A stretch of DNA of 41,852 nt from NCBI GenBank assembly GCA_032718475.1, contig JAUCBJ010007252.1, positions 1 to 41,852 on the forward strand, read 5' to 3'. The notes under the pieces are model-generated. The model worked only from the letters and a program-made list of their open reading frames with translations, searched no databases and was not told the origin of the DNA. Both the position numbers and the translations under genes were made by a program. Every line of letters starts with the position of its first letter. Positions within the stretch are counted from its first letter, which is position 1. This document shows positions 1 through 9,821 of this stretch, one piece after another. The stretch is from Nemertoderma westbladi (lineage: Eukaryota > Xenacoelomorpha > Nemertodermatida > Nemertodermatidae).

Positions 1-199
1 ATAACTGTCTACATATTGCCGGGGAATTATTACAGAGTAAGAACCACCAGGAAGAAAATTACAAGAAACAGAAAAAACCGAAGACAAAAACAAAAACGAA
101 GGTAGGGGAAAAGCACATAAAACCCCGGAAATTCGCTATAGAGGGCACTGTAGTTGTGTAAGATATAGAATATAGGGTGTATTATATAAAACGTTGGGT
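1..199. other. Unassigned AT-rich sequence
   Basis: No coding region, RNA or repeat is recognised here. It lies just downstream, on the minus strand, of the GIY-YIG-like fragment and could be the untranslated part of the same decayed element. Confidence 0.3.
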
Positions 200-445
200 T
201 TAGATTGCTGGTCTTGCTACGTTAAGTGGGGGGTTGTAAGTATAGATTAGGTTAGCTTCCGTCGCTAGTAGTTCGGGTATGTTTGTGAATTGTTTTATGG
301 TTGCGGTGCGTAGATTTTCTAAACCACAACCGTATATGTGCCTAGCTAGGAGTATGTCTTCGTGTGTTTTTCCGTCATTGGCTCGTGAGGGGTAGTGTCG
401 TATGTTGTTGCGGTGTCCGTTAAAGCGTATCGTAGACAGTTTCAT
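200..445 (-). pseudogene. GIY-YIG-like C-terminal fragment, possible Penelope-like element remnant
   Basis: An 81-codon open stretch starts near RFNGHRNNIRHYPS and ends EANLIYTYNPPLNVARPAI before a stop. The order RF-GHR...H...ED..LARHI...L...EA.LIY...PPLN resembles the C-terminal half of the GIY-YIG endonuclease domain that follows the reverse transcriptase in Penelope-like elements. In those elements the domain nicks target DNA for insertion. No GIY or YIG motif and no reverse transcriptase precede it, so at best this is a short tail fragment. A hammerhead-like motif lies about 260 bp away on the opposite strand; both features occur in Penelope-like elements, but the opposite orientation means they cannot simply be parts of one intact copy. 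The family call is inference from residue patterns. Confidence 0.3.
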
Positions 446-707
446 GTCTACGTTTGGCCTATGTAGTATAGAGTGGGGTCCCTAGTCAGCTTTCTCCCAA
501 CCTTATAACCCAACCTGCAACCCTATATTTGTACTTTAGATTGACAGCTCACAACTAACTCGCTGTACTTTCCCTATCACAATTACCTTACGTTATACAG
601 TACATACATAGACGTTATCCTTTCTGGGATTCACCTATCAGGTATTCCCCTTTAAAACTTATATATATATATATAGACCCCCACCTTTTCCTTTTAGTTG
701 CCAGTAC
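446..707. other. Noncoding stretch with a TA microsatellite
   Basis: No gene is seen. A short (TA)n run lies at about 661-675. The stretch could be the terminal repeat of the Penelope-like remnant, since a hammerhead-like motif follows at 708. Confidence 0.3.
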
Positions 708-747
708 ATAGTCTGATGCAGACCGGTAGGTCGAAAACGTTTACTAT
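708..747 (+). ncRNA. Hammerhead-ribozyme-like motif (type I layout, one core deviation)
   Basis: The pieces occur in hammerhead order. Stem I strand ATAGT (708-712) pairs with ACTAT (743-747), and pairing can extend to about 704/752 past one bulge. The core CTGATGCA (713-720) differs from CTGATGA. Stem II GACC (721-724) pairs with GGTC (729-732) around loop GGTA. Then come GAA (733-735), a 3-bp stem III AAC/GTT (736-741), and T742 at the cleavage position. Very short stems III are known from hammerheads in Penelope-like retroelements. The extra base in the core suggests a decayed or inactive copy. Chance occurrence is possible. Confidence 0.42.
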
Positions 748-856
748 TGTATCTTTATCTAATATAATATAACCAGCTAAAGACCCTCAATACTTTATTT
801 TTTCTATCATCTTTACACTATGCTGCCGCTGGTGAATGCCTACCACTTCATCCGTT
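748..856. other. Spacer before satellite
   Basis: AT-rich sequence with no recognised feature, between the hammerhead-like motif and the 10-bp satellite. Confidence 0.3.
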
Positions 857-1362
857 CGAGCAATAATAAAGTACAACAATGAGCAACAATGAGCAACAAT
901 GACCAACAATGAGCAACAATGACCAACAACCAGCAACAATGAGCAACGCCGAGCAACAACGAGCATCAATGAGCAACAACGAGCAACAATGAGCAACAAC
1001 GAGCAACAACGAGCAACAATGAGCATCAATGAGCAATAATAAAGTACAACAATGAGCAACAATGACCAACAATGAGCAACAATGACCAACAACGAGCAAC
1101 AATGAGCAACAACGAGCAACAACGAGCAACAATGAGCAACAATGAGCAATAATAAAGTACAACAATGAGTAACAATGAGCAACAACGAGCAACAATGAGC
1201 AACAACGAGCAACAATGAGCAACAACGAGCAACAATGATCAATAATAAAGTACAACAACGAGCAACAATGAGCAATAATAAATTACAACAACGAGTAACA
1301 ATGAGCAACAATGAGCAACACTGAGCAACAACGAGCAACAATGAGCAACAACGAGCAACAAT
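857..1362 (+). repeat. 10-bp satellite, unit CAACAATGAG / CAACAACGAG
   Basis: About fifty tandem units alternate mainly between CAACAATGAG and CAACAACGAG. A longer spacer unit, CAATAATAAAGTA, recurs at about 861, 1036, 1148, 1242 and 1274 and gives a loose higher-order period. Length is a multiple of ten rather than three, so several frames stay open on both strands and yield cysteine/leucine-rich peptides without meaning. The same family recurs in opposite orientation at 3300-3352 and 18521-18957. Confidence 0.95.
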
Positions 1363-1584
1363 TATCGGACAGTGAAATTAATTCTAGATTGACCGATCAT
1401 AATCGTAGAATTCACTCAATTAAAATTCTGTCGACACCCCATAGGGAGTATCTATTGGACATTTCGCTTTATTTCGTTTAGAATTGTAGAAGATATATCT
1501 CCTTCAAACGGTGTTTTTTAACATTATATTATATTGTACAGACGGTACTTTGCCCAATGTTTCGTTTTTCGTTATTAGGCTGCT
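1363..1584. other. Unassigned noncoding sequence
   Basis: No gene or repeat is recognised between the satellite and the decayed transposase-like gene. Confidence 0.3.
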
Positions 1585-2759
1585 CTACATAGGCGCGTAA
1601 TTTATTGCACAGTTGAAGCACAAGGATAGTTCAAGCACAGTATTAATATGAGAACCATATGTATCAGCTAGGATGTGTTTCATAGCAGATTCCGAAGCAC
1701 CTAACTTTCGAAGTTTTACTTTATCCCGCTCCTCATAGAGATTAGTGGCATTCACAAAGACTGAGGAAAATCCATTCACAGTAGCTGCATCTATATCATG
1801 GCCTAATATTCTCAAACCTGAAAGTTTAGGATTAGCTACTATAAGCTCCGATGCCAGTCATCTATAAGTATCCTCTGTTTTCTTGAAATGCCAAAAACTT
1901 GGACCGGGAAACTCGGGATGCTTCCCCTTTGTATTGATTAATGCCAAGTTTGTATCTGTTTGTATCTGTTAGGAAAAGGGAATCTGCAAGTTCAAAAGTT
2001 GTATCAACACAGAGGATTGCGTTCATTGACACAAAATCGTTCAATTTCATCTAACATCTGGTCTGTGTGTATAGGGCAAGCAAATACTCATTATTCAACA
2101 CAGTTAAACTTCTGCAGTAGTCCGGGAATTGTTTGATTAGTAACACTAGCCGCTCAAGTTCTGATTTTATTCCTTCCTCGTGGACTAATTCTCTTGGCTT
2201 ACTTATTGTTTGTTTAAGGTCATGTAACTGCTTTAGATTTCGTGGCTGAGTACTAACAGAAGACATATCCATTACATCTTCTTCACCTGTCATTGATTGG
2301 TAAGTAGATTGTTGACAATTTTGTTGACAAGCCGGCACAGCATTCCTAAAAATGCAGCTGCAATGCAGCATGCCGATCCTAGTAGTAGTAGTAGATTGTG
2401 CAGATATACCAGATTTAAATGAGTGGCGTGCGGTTTCAAATACCTCAGGATCTGTTCGGTAATATGAAGTAGCAGTTGGTGTCTTTGCATTTCCATGCCG
2501 TGGTAATTCAAATTCTTCTTACATTATTTTTTACATTATTTCCTCTGGACAAGTAGACATTGTCATCAGATTTTGCTGAAGCAATTGAAATTACATCGCG
2601 ATTCAGTGTGCATTCAAAATCTTTACGTATTCCACTAGGTTTCGTTTTCAGTTCAAGTTCCTCAGGATTGCAAAGAAGCACATTTAAAATAGTTTTAGAA
2701 TCCCATGATTGCTTTCCGCTACTGGCAGTAACTGATGCCAATTCATCCCCATCCTCCAT
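1585..2759 (-). pseudogene. Decayed transposase-like gene (possibly MULE-type DDE domain)
   Basis: Several minus-strand open stretches read as one broken protein: 2759-2508, 2371-2051, 2050-1862 and 1815-1585. The middle part contains MNAILCVDTTFELADSLF followed by a GINQYKGEA stretch, and the last part RILGHDIDAATVNGFSSVF. A beta-strand carrying CVDTTF followed by a later GHD/GTDGE-like block is typical of MULE-like transposase-derived proteins in animal genomes. That is recognition from pattern only. Damage seen: an in-frame TAG at 2051-2053 and a frame change between 1862 and 1815. In addition, a 77-bp LINE tail is inserted at 2313-2389. No terminal inverted repeats were found. It could instead be a remnant of another gene family. 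Confidence 0.35.
2313..2389 (+). mobile_element. 77-bp 5'-truncated RTE-like LINE 3' tail with target duplication
   Basis: This plus-strand copy holds only the last bases of the LINE family seen at 3431 and 19746. It contains the conserved end, the hairpin-forming part and a (TAG)n tail. It is flanked by AGTAGATTGT at 2303-2312 and 2390-2399; the first bases of the duplication overlap the microsatellite. It sits inside the transposase-like remnant in opposite orientation and shows how short a LINE-derived insertion can be while keeping the 3' recognition structure. Confidence 0.8.
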
Positions 2760-2840
2760 TATAAGGGACAGGTAGTTTCAGATTTTATAAAATTTTATAT
2801 TAGATAGCCCTACATAATACTACACTACATTTCATAATAC

Positions 2841-3081
2841 ACTTATAACTTATGTTGGGCACAGCTTTTGCAAAGTCAGCGAGTTTACCTGCTCATGGCC
2901 TCTCATCAGTCAATACCATCATATGATGCCACTGTGCTCAACCCTACAGTACTAGGGCTACAGACTTCCAAGCCAGAGGTCACCAGTTCGATCCCACCTG
3001 GACAAGACCTTTGCAAAAGCTGTGCCCAACAAAAGTTATAATAATATGAAACCACAGATTCACTCATAACACCAATAATAA
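2841..3081 (+). mobile_element. Fold-back SINE-like retroposon, copy 1
   Basis: A 241-bp element flanked by ATAATAC (2834-2840 and 3082-3088), a plausible target duplication. Inverted arms TGTTGGGCACAGCTTTTGCA (from about 2852) and TGCAAAAGCTGTGCCCAACA (3012-3031) can fold together. The right arm carries a tRNA-like 3' half with a B-box-like AGTTCGATCCC near 2986. After the arm comes a tail shared with copy 2 (27030-27365), ending in AATAATAAAT. The tail and retroposon-like target duplication favour a SINE over a cut-and-paste MITE. Confidence 0.65.
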
Positions 3082-3088
3082 ATAATAC

Positions 3089-3299
3089 CCTTAGTATGGC
3101 ATTACAACAAATAAGCTACAGTACCAACGTCAATATGGTGTCGTCGCGTTACGGCTACTTACGCGCTACGGCTACTCTAAAAGTCGCGTTATGGCAATTA
3201 ATTTGTCGCTATATTGTCTTGGTTTTACATAGGGAATCATTATCAAATAGTTCCAAGTCAAAATAAGCCCGTTATCTTACTATTCTTACTTACTATCTT
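3089..3299. other. Unassigned noncoding sequence
   Basis: It contains local near-repeats of a GTCGCGTTA(C/T)GGC motif at about 3133-3190. No gene is seen. Confidence 0.3.
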
Positions 3300-3352
3300 A
3301 CTATTGTTGCTCATCATTTTTTCTCGTTGTTGTACTTTATTATTGCTCATAG
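3300..3352 (-). repeat. 10-bp satellite fragment (reverse orientation)
   Basis: Degenerate GTTGCTCATT units and the ACTTTATTATTG spacer are the reverse complement of the 857-1362 array and match the array beginning at 18521. The piece lies at the 3' flank of the interrupted LINE, so LINE plus cargo appear to have landed inside this satellite. Confidence 0.8.
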
Positions 3353-3436
3353 TTGTGTCGCAGTGTCCGAGTGGATACGGCGCCTGAACTGCTTACACAA
3401 TAGTGTTTGATGGTGCAGGTTCGAATCCGACTACTA
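3353..3436 (+). pseudogene. tRNA-Ser/Leu-like module (SINE head or tRNA pseudogene)
   Basis: An A-box-like GTCCGAGTGGATACGGCG (about 3367-3384) and a perfect B box GGTTCGAATCC (3418-3428) are spaced as in a long-variable-arm tRNA. The T-arm region GCAGGTTCGAATCC followed by GACTAC resembles a tRNA-Ser 3' end lacking four bases. Acceptor and T stems do not pair properly, so it is not a functional tRNA. It runs directly into the (CTA)n tail of the adjacent minus-strand LINE. Confidence 0.55.
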
Positions 3437-3469
3437 CTAGGATCGGCATGCTGCATTGCAGCTGCATTT

Positions 3470-5389
3470 TTAAGAATGCTGTGCCGGCTTATCGACAAAA
3501 TTGCACCGCCACAACTCCCTATCACCCATGACATTTGCTAGATCATCTGCATCTTCAAGGCCAGTGTCCTTTAAGATGCGTCTCAAGAAAGTCATGGGCT
3601 GTCCACCATGCTTATTCACTCCATGAGGCTGCCAAAGTACAAGATTATGCACTGGCTGGTCCTCACGGCGAAAGCAATGTCCTGCAAAGCGGAGGCGATT
3701 TTGTTCTAGTGTCAAGCTTGGGGGAACCAATGAGACACCTCCAATGTTATATAGTGTCTGGTTGGAGATGTGTGCATTGTACTTGACACAATGAACCCGG
3801 CGTAGCATTCTTGTGAATGTGCCATCCAGAGATTTGGTGTCCTCAGCAGTTAGAGCCCAGCATGGACTCCCATAGAGGAGTACTGGAACTACTGCTGCTC
3901 TAAATAACCGGACCTTAAGTTTCCGATTAATTCTCGGTGACTTCCAAATCCTGGAAAGCCTATTCAAGGCTGCCCATGCCTTTCCCTTACGTATTCGAAG
4001 GTCCTCACCTGACTTCCGTATCCATGATCCCAGGTAACAGAAGTCATCCACATGCTCAAGCATACCATCTTTTGAGCTTATGCTCATCCGATCAGAGACT
4101 TGCTGAGGACTTTCAAAGTTAACTGTCAAAATTTTGGTCTTTCTGGAGTTAATAAAAAGACCAACACTAGAAGCAGCATGTTCTAATGAGCTGAGGAGCA
4201 GTTGGGCTCCCTCTAGTGATTCTGAGAGTACTCCTAAGTCATCAGCAAAGTCTAGATCAGTTAGGTACTTGGCAGGATTTCCTCGACTTCTGGAGCCAGT
4301 AGGTGGAGTTATCATCACCCCATCATCATTATGATGATCTAAGGACATGCGTAGAACATAGTCAACAACAATTATGAACAAGAATGGTGCAAGTGTGTCT
4401 CCCTGGAGGACGCCCCATAACACTTCAAATGGTTCTGTGTCACCGTCAACAGTAGACACAAATGTTGTCGAACCATCGTATACTGATCTGATTGCTGCAA
4501 TAATTTCATCAGGAATCCCATATAATGAAAGTATGCTGAACATACGTGAGCGAGAGACTGAATCAAAGGCCTTGAAGAAGTCAACAAAGATAACAGCCAG
4601 ATGCCTGTCTTTCTTTTTTGATAACTCTTCAATTATCCTTCTAAGTGCCAAAATGGGCTCCATGGTCCCACGACCTTTACGGAACCCATTCTGATTTCCA
4701 CGGAGCAGTCTCTCAATGGGATCCCTGATGCGATTTAATAGAATTCTATTGTATAGCTTTGCAGCAATCGAGATCAATGAGATTCCCCGAAAAGAACCAT
4801 AGAGTGTTAGGTTGCCCTTCTTGGGAACTGGCACCAACTTATTTGTTTTTAGTTCTTGTGGGACTCTTGTTGTACGGTACATGTCTACTATGATGGGATA
4901 GATGAGCTTTAAACACTCAGGTATTTTAAAGACCTCAGGGGGAACACCATCTACTCCACTGGCACGATTGGTCTTAATGCTCTTTGCAGCAGCCTTCACT
5001 TCTGCAAAGGAGATATCGCCAATGGGAATATCTGGGAGTACAGACTCAGACACTTTTACTTCTATAAAGTTATCAGGCAATACCCTGTCATTATTGAGGA
5101 GCTTTTCAAAGTGGGCCTTCCAACCATTGAGGCGATCGGCTGGTAATTCAGCCTTAACCTTGGTGGTTGGTTGGCTTTTTTGACCAGCGAGCAAGTTGAT
5201 CGATCTCCATGCCTGGGGCGATTGCCTGCTGTCGTCAGCATCATTGATGGCATCAACCTGTTGGTTTATTAGCTCCTGTAAATTAACAGAGTACTGCCTG
5301 TTCAGGGACCTAGATGCAGCCTTAACTGCATTCTTGGCCGCTGTAGTCTGTTTGAGTCGGGACTCTTTCTGCGCCTTGTAGTAGGTCAT
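3470..5389 (-). pseudogene. LINE reverse transcriptase and C-terminal region
   Basis: This is the distal 639 codons of the LINE polyprotein, which would copy element RNA at a nicked target in the nucleus. After a linker come the RT fingers (KLVPVPKKGN, SFRGISLIS, NQNGFRKGRG), the palm strand AVIFVDFFKAFDSVSR, the WGVLQGDTLAPFLFIIVVD block and the catalytic LDFADDLGV box at about residue 380. A thumb region follows, then a C-terminal segment (NRLRFAGHCFRR) typical of RTE/CR1-like elements, where RLRWLGH-like motifs recur. The RT core looks complete. It is joined to the upstream endonuclease by a one-base frame change near 5390-5410, so no full-length protein can be made even apart from the LTR-element insertion. 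Confidence 0.88.
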
Positions 5390-6264
5390 TTCGGCACTTC
5401 TGAATTTTGTTATCAGTCCAGGGTGCCCGTTTCCTGTTTCGAGGGTATACAGGAACTGTTTCTGCAGCTGCTAACTTAACTGCCTTTGTGAAGGCAGTAT
5501 AGCCCTCACAGTGATCTGCCGCCTCAGAGGCAAGAGCCTCATACCTGTTGCTCAGCTGTAGTGTGAAGCTGGATCTCACACTTGGCTGTTGCAACAGAGA
5601 GGACCAGTCATGCCGCGGCAAGGCAGATTTCGTTGTTCTTCTAGCACGCAGACTAAGTCTTACCTTGGCCACAATAAGGCGGTGATCACTGGAGAAGGGT
5701 CGTAGTGTAAATGCATTACAGTCTTGTATAGAGCTCCTGTATTTCCTACGAAAGAGGATATGGTCTATCTGGGACTTGTGTCCACTGGGTCCACTATGAG
5801 TCCATAGCTTTCCAGTTCGCTTCTTGAACTGGGTTCCAGCCGAAAACAATCCATTTCCAGAAATAAAATCCTGAAGATGGACGGAATTTCGGTTAACACT
5901 ATTGCTATAGACCCAGGGCGATGTAGGTGATTGATGCAAACTTGCATTAAAGTCTCCCAGGAATGTTAAGAATGCATGCTGATCCACTCCATCAGTAGCT
6001 GCTTGTAGATTGTGGTAGAAATTTTCCACCTCCTCTACAGGGGCAACACTAGTTGGAGAGTAGTACACAATCAGAACCACCTTAGGAAACTTCTTAGCCA
6101 GTCTTCCAGAACATGAGAAGTGGCAACGGATGATGCAGTTAGAGATTTGGTCTATTTTGTCCAATGCTGCATGTGCAGTTGGATTCATCAATAGACCAAT
6201 TCCACCATTGCCACTATCATCTGCTGAAGCGAGGGCGAGTCGCCAACCGCCCCCCATGTCCTTC
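5322..6264 (-). pseudogene. LINE APE-type endonuclease, C-terminal three-quarters
   Basis: This open stretch encodes the AP-endonuclease-like domain that nicks target DNA for priming. Visible motifs are GNGGIGLLM near the insertion edge, the catalytic LGDFNAS (about residue 100 of this stretch), a central TGKLWTHSGPSGHKSQIDHIL block carrying the metal/DNA-binding histidine and aspartate, and SSDHRLIVAKV with the terminal SDH. After PWTDNKIQK the frame shifts by one base and runs to a stop at 5322. The N-terminal part, with the QEHR glutamate, lies 11.1 kb away at 17388-17895. When one copy of the 5-bp target duplication is discounted the frame is in phase across the insertion. Confidence 0.88.
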
Positions 6265-7511
6265 TGTAAAAGCCTTTGCTGAATTGCCCCGTTATTTTTA
6301 TTATCTTTTACATTAAAATACTCTGTAGTTGATTTAATAAGTGTAAGAGACCGTATTATTGCTGTATCGGTGTTTTTGGGGGATCTAAGACCTATTTCCT
6401 CCGTGTGTGTACTGTGAAAGGCATATTTTATGATTCTATGGCAATTCGTGACGCAAAGGGGTGATAGCTACTCTTGAACAGTAGTTACTATGACTACGGT
6501 TAACAGCTGACATTCATACGTGTTGATTTCCTTTGTTCTACGGCGTCTCTCAGTTCAGTCAGCCAATTAGAGCGTTTTTGTGGCTCCTTGTACAGAAAAT
6601 TTCCGAGAAATGACGCAATGCCTATGTGCAGTGTTTACATTCAGTCCTGAGCCAAAGAAAGAACGGCTTGGAAGTATTTTGTGCTTTACTGTTTTTTAGT
6701 CTTACACTAGTAGGTTTAATTATAAAGGGCATATATCCTTTAACTGCGCACCTACCTGACTCATGGAATCACTGCTAACTGATCATACATACTGACTGCT
6801 GAAACATTGCAAACTCATAACAATCAGTGTTTTCATTGTTGTTTTATACTGCTATTTACTGTCAGTTCTTCATAATATGGTTGATGAATTATTATATTTG
6901 GAATAAAGATAAATAACCCCGCAACCCAATATTCTTGATATACCGAAGGTAAGAGAGAAAGGTTACCAATAACGATTGTGACTTATGTTAAAGTGGTTTG
7001 AAGTGAATCTAATGTTATTTGATAGACCCTACATGAGTCAGCCTGTGTTCCTTTTATATGTGACTAAAATTAGTGAAGATTGGCAGATTAGTGTGCAGTA
7101 TTGTGCAGCATTGTGTATGAGTGAGTCTGTTAAAGAAGCAATTCCTAAAGAATGCGCCATATATGTGAATTATAATTAAGCCATATCGTTGTGAGTAGTT
7201 TAAGTCATAACTCTGTTTATATAGATAAAGCGCCACGTCCTAAAGGAACTGTTAATATTACAGAAGGTGAATAATATTGTAAGAGATTATATAATACTGT
7301 CAGTCGAATAATACATTAGGCTTACATAGCAATAAAATTAAACCGTCGAACCCAATCTCCCGGGAATATCCAGCGGGTGAATGGTCGCGCACGGATTGGT
7401 TTCGACTAGTGTAGTGAATCAAATACTTGTCATAGACTAAAAGCAGATTTAATATCTAGAAGACATCTTAATTTGGTGGGTTAAACTGCCAAAGGTCTGA
7501 AAGCGCGAACA
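6265..7511 (+). repeat. 5' LTR of left BEL/Pao element (1247 bp)
   Basis: It starts TGTAAAAGCC and ends GCGCGAACA. A polyadenylation signal AATAAA is at 6902-6907. Compared with the 3' LTR it has eight extra bases at about 7193-7200 and A rather than C at 7281; no other difference was noticed by eye. Confidence 0.95.
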
Positions 7512-7800
7512 TTAAAGGATATAGCTTCTTTGTTGCAGTGAGCAATAAAGTTGAAAGTACCGGTCAACCGGTAAACCTGAACCGGTACACTCTGTAGGTC
7601 AGTAGGCCTAACTGTTCTAACCGGTACTTCAGTATAAGTACACTAGTATTATTCGATTTGATTATTGCATACCGGTAGGCTGTTTAAGGGATTAGGGATT
7701 GATCACCCCTTATACCTTTATATGGTTTACTTATTTCTGTCAAGTTTTATTTGTTTGTAGGCCAGTATTGAACAGAAGGCGTGTAAGCCTGATCAGATTG

Positions 7801-8400
7801 TACAGACAATTTGTAGGCTGAGCTGTTGTCTGATTGCTGTTAAGTCCGAACGAATTGCAGTGTGTGTAGATCACCTGTCCGATTAAGTACGATTAGGCAG
7901 TAGGGGCAGCGAACGCTGTAAGGTAATCCCCCAACTAAAGAATAAGTCGCACTACTGGGTTAGAGCGCATACTCCCTAATCATTTCGGAGTCTGCATGTC
8001 CTGTGGTTTATTTAGGCTTGAGAGTGGTCTGCCATCGTTTAGTCTGTACTTTGTTTGTGTAAGTCTGTACGGGTAGCGTATAATTTTATTTAGATAATTT
8101 GTAGGCTGGATAGTTGTCTGGCTGTTATTAGGTCTGAACGGATTGCCGCGTGTGTAGATCATCTGTCCGATTAAGTACGATTAGGCAGTAGGGGCAGCGA
8201 ACGCTGTAAGGTAATCCCCCAACTAAAGAATAAGTCGCACTACTGGGTTAGAGCGCATACTCCCTAATCATTTCGGAGTCTGCATATACCGTAGTTTGTT
8301 TAGGCTTGATGGTAGTCTGTCAGTGTTCGGTCTGTATTTTGTTTGAGTAGTTTGTACGCGTAGCGTAATATTTATTATTCAGAGTTTATGCGATTATCCG
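7801..8400 (+). repeat. Leader tandem duplication, period 288 bp
   Basis: Two units each contain a 123-bp core (7875-7997 and 8163-8285), from CTGTCCGATTAAG to CGGAGTCTGCAT. The cores are identical, while the sequences around them differ clearly. The right BEL/Pao element has the equivalent pair at 38438-38560 and 38727-38849, period 289. Confidence 0.93.
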
Positions 8401-9319
8401 CAACATTCATTCCCCAAGTTTGTTCCTACAGTAATTGTGTTTGTTATACATATCGCTATAGTTAAATTAACCCCGGTACTACACGGGCTGCTCGGCGTAG
8501 GTAAAGACTGGTGATTTTGTGCATCGGTCACTCCAGCAGATGCCGTGGTTCTTTTAGCTGTTCAAGTATATTTAACTACTGATTATCTGTTGTACAAGTA
8601 CTCGTACCTAATTTAGGGTTTAGTGTACAGTACTTTCCGAAGTAATTAGTGTAGGCATTATATTTGTGTTGTAAAGTGGTTGATAGGCACATTCGATTAG
8701 CTCTATTATGTATTAACTTCTAGGTAGGAACACTCCGTGATACATAACGTAGAACCTATAGCGATACGGCTATAGGTCGTCAGGCGGTGGTATTTTTCTA
8801 TCTGGACAACGCAGTGTATTTACTACTACTTATTATTTCAAATACCGTAGTACCCTGTCCGTTGTAATAACCAGATTTCTAACCCTTTGTTAGGCTGGTT
8901 AGTAGACTTCTTGTAAAATTACCCTAAAAATTCGTATTTTGTGTTTTTTGTAAATTTTTGTGTTTATTTAGAGATTGTAATCTCACCCGAATTGTACGTA
9001 ATTTGTAGTATTAAGTAACTTAGGTAAATTAGAATTATTTGTTTTAGTGTCCTATAAGTAACACTTCACTGAAAGCGCACCGCTTTGTGTAGTGATTACT
9101 CCCCAGAAATAATAACATTTATTTCAACATTGACAAAACCCATTAAAACGGGTATATATATATTATAAATCAACTCAAACGATTTATAAATAGTAGGCCT
9201 GCCATACAACAATTAGGTCTCCATATCAGTTGGACTACTGCTCAAATAACGGTAATAAAGTAAGTAAAGTAACCAAGTAACCCTTAAAATTCAGAAATTC
9301 AGTTATTTAAAATAATTGA

Positions 9320-9700
9320 TATACCGGTATTTACAATAGGCTTATTATATTTATTTCTATAAATTTTAGGTTGAAATCATACCGGTATTCTGTAATTAAT
9401 TCTAGTTTGTAATTATACTTATATATATACACTATAAGTGTAAACTGCATACCGGTATTTACGATAGGCCTATTATCTTTATTTCTATAAATTTAGGCTG
9501 AAATTATACCGGTACTTGTAATTAATTCTAGTCCAGAATTATATATACTACAAACTGTAAGCTTTATACCGGTATTCCCGATAGGCCTATTATATATTTA
9601 TATATATTTGTGCTAAAATTATACCGGTATTCTGTGATAAACCTAGTCTGTAATAATAGTTATATATACTATAAGCATACCGGTATTCTAATATATTATA
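9320..9700 (+). repeat. Leader VNTR with ACCGGTAT and AGGCCTATTA blocks, three units
   Basis: Units of roughly 115-130 bp begin at about 9323, 9452 and 9567. Each carries TACCGGTATT, then AGGC(C/T)TATTAT, then a second TACCGGTA. The block ends about 120 bp before the gag start. The right element has only about two units (37155-37412), so copy number varies between copies. Confidence 0.85.
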
Positions 9701-9821
9701 TATATCACGCTACACTGAGTAGCAGTACCGGTAATTAATTACTAGGCTAGCAGTTAATACTGAGTTACTAGACTTGCTCAGACTGTAATACAGCAGTAGA
9801 CATTCAACTGTACACATAAGC

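Larger units (their letters stand above)
3431..6264 (-). mobile_element. RTE-like non-LTR retrotransposon copy 1, 3' part
   Basis: This is the 3' three-quarters of a LINE of about 3.85 kb whose 5' part lies at 17388 to about 18403. The BEL/Pao element at 6265-17387 was inserted between them. The 3' UTR is only about 40 bp. It contains a near-perfect inverted repeat GCTGCA-T-TGCAGC and ends in a (TAG)n tail. A single ORF with an APE endonuclease and RT, very short 3' UTR and microsatellite tail fit the RTE/RTEX group; clade assignment is tentative. No certain target duplication was found because the 5' end is not sharply defined. Confidence 0.85.
7512..9821 (+). other. Leader (5' UTR) of left BEL/Pao element
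   Basis: About 2.3 kb without coding capacity between the LTR and gag. It contains the 288-bp-period duplication (7801-8400) and the ACCGGT-rich tandem repeat next to the gag start. The packaging signal would be expected here, but nothing identifies it directly. Confidence 0.75.

Noticed and set aside
787-1341. Long open frames rich in CCSLLLIVARCC-like peptides over the satellite (also at 18415-18997)
   Set aside because: They come from a 10-bp tandem repeat that stays open in several frames at once and lacks any start context or domain.
3363-3436. A functional tRNA-Ser gene
   Set aside because: The T stem lacks four bases and the acceptor ends do not pair.
6985-7179. A 64-codon frame in the LTRs conserved in all four LTRs (also 16869-17063, 28155-28358, 39533-39736)
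   Set aside because: Between the two subfamilies about eight substitutions change amino acids and only about two are silent, with no indels. This looks like conservation of DNA (regulatory LTR sequence) rather than of a protein.
7512-7560. A tRNA primer-binding site directly after the 5' LTR
   Set aside because: No TGG-initial complement to a tRNA 3' end was found in either element at the expected position.
7875-8285. The leader repeats or satellites as a CRISPR-like array
   Set aside because: The repeats are contiguous or only two units, without regular unique spacers, and the window is eukaryotic.
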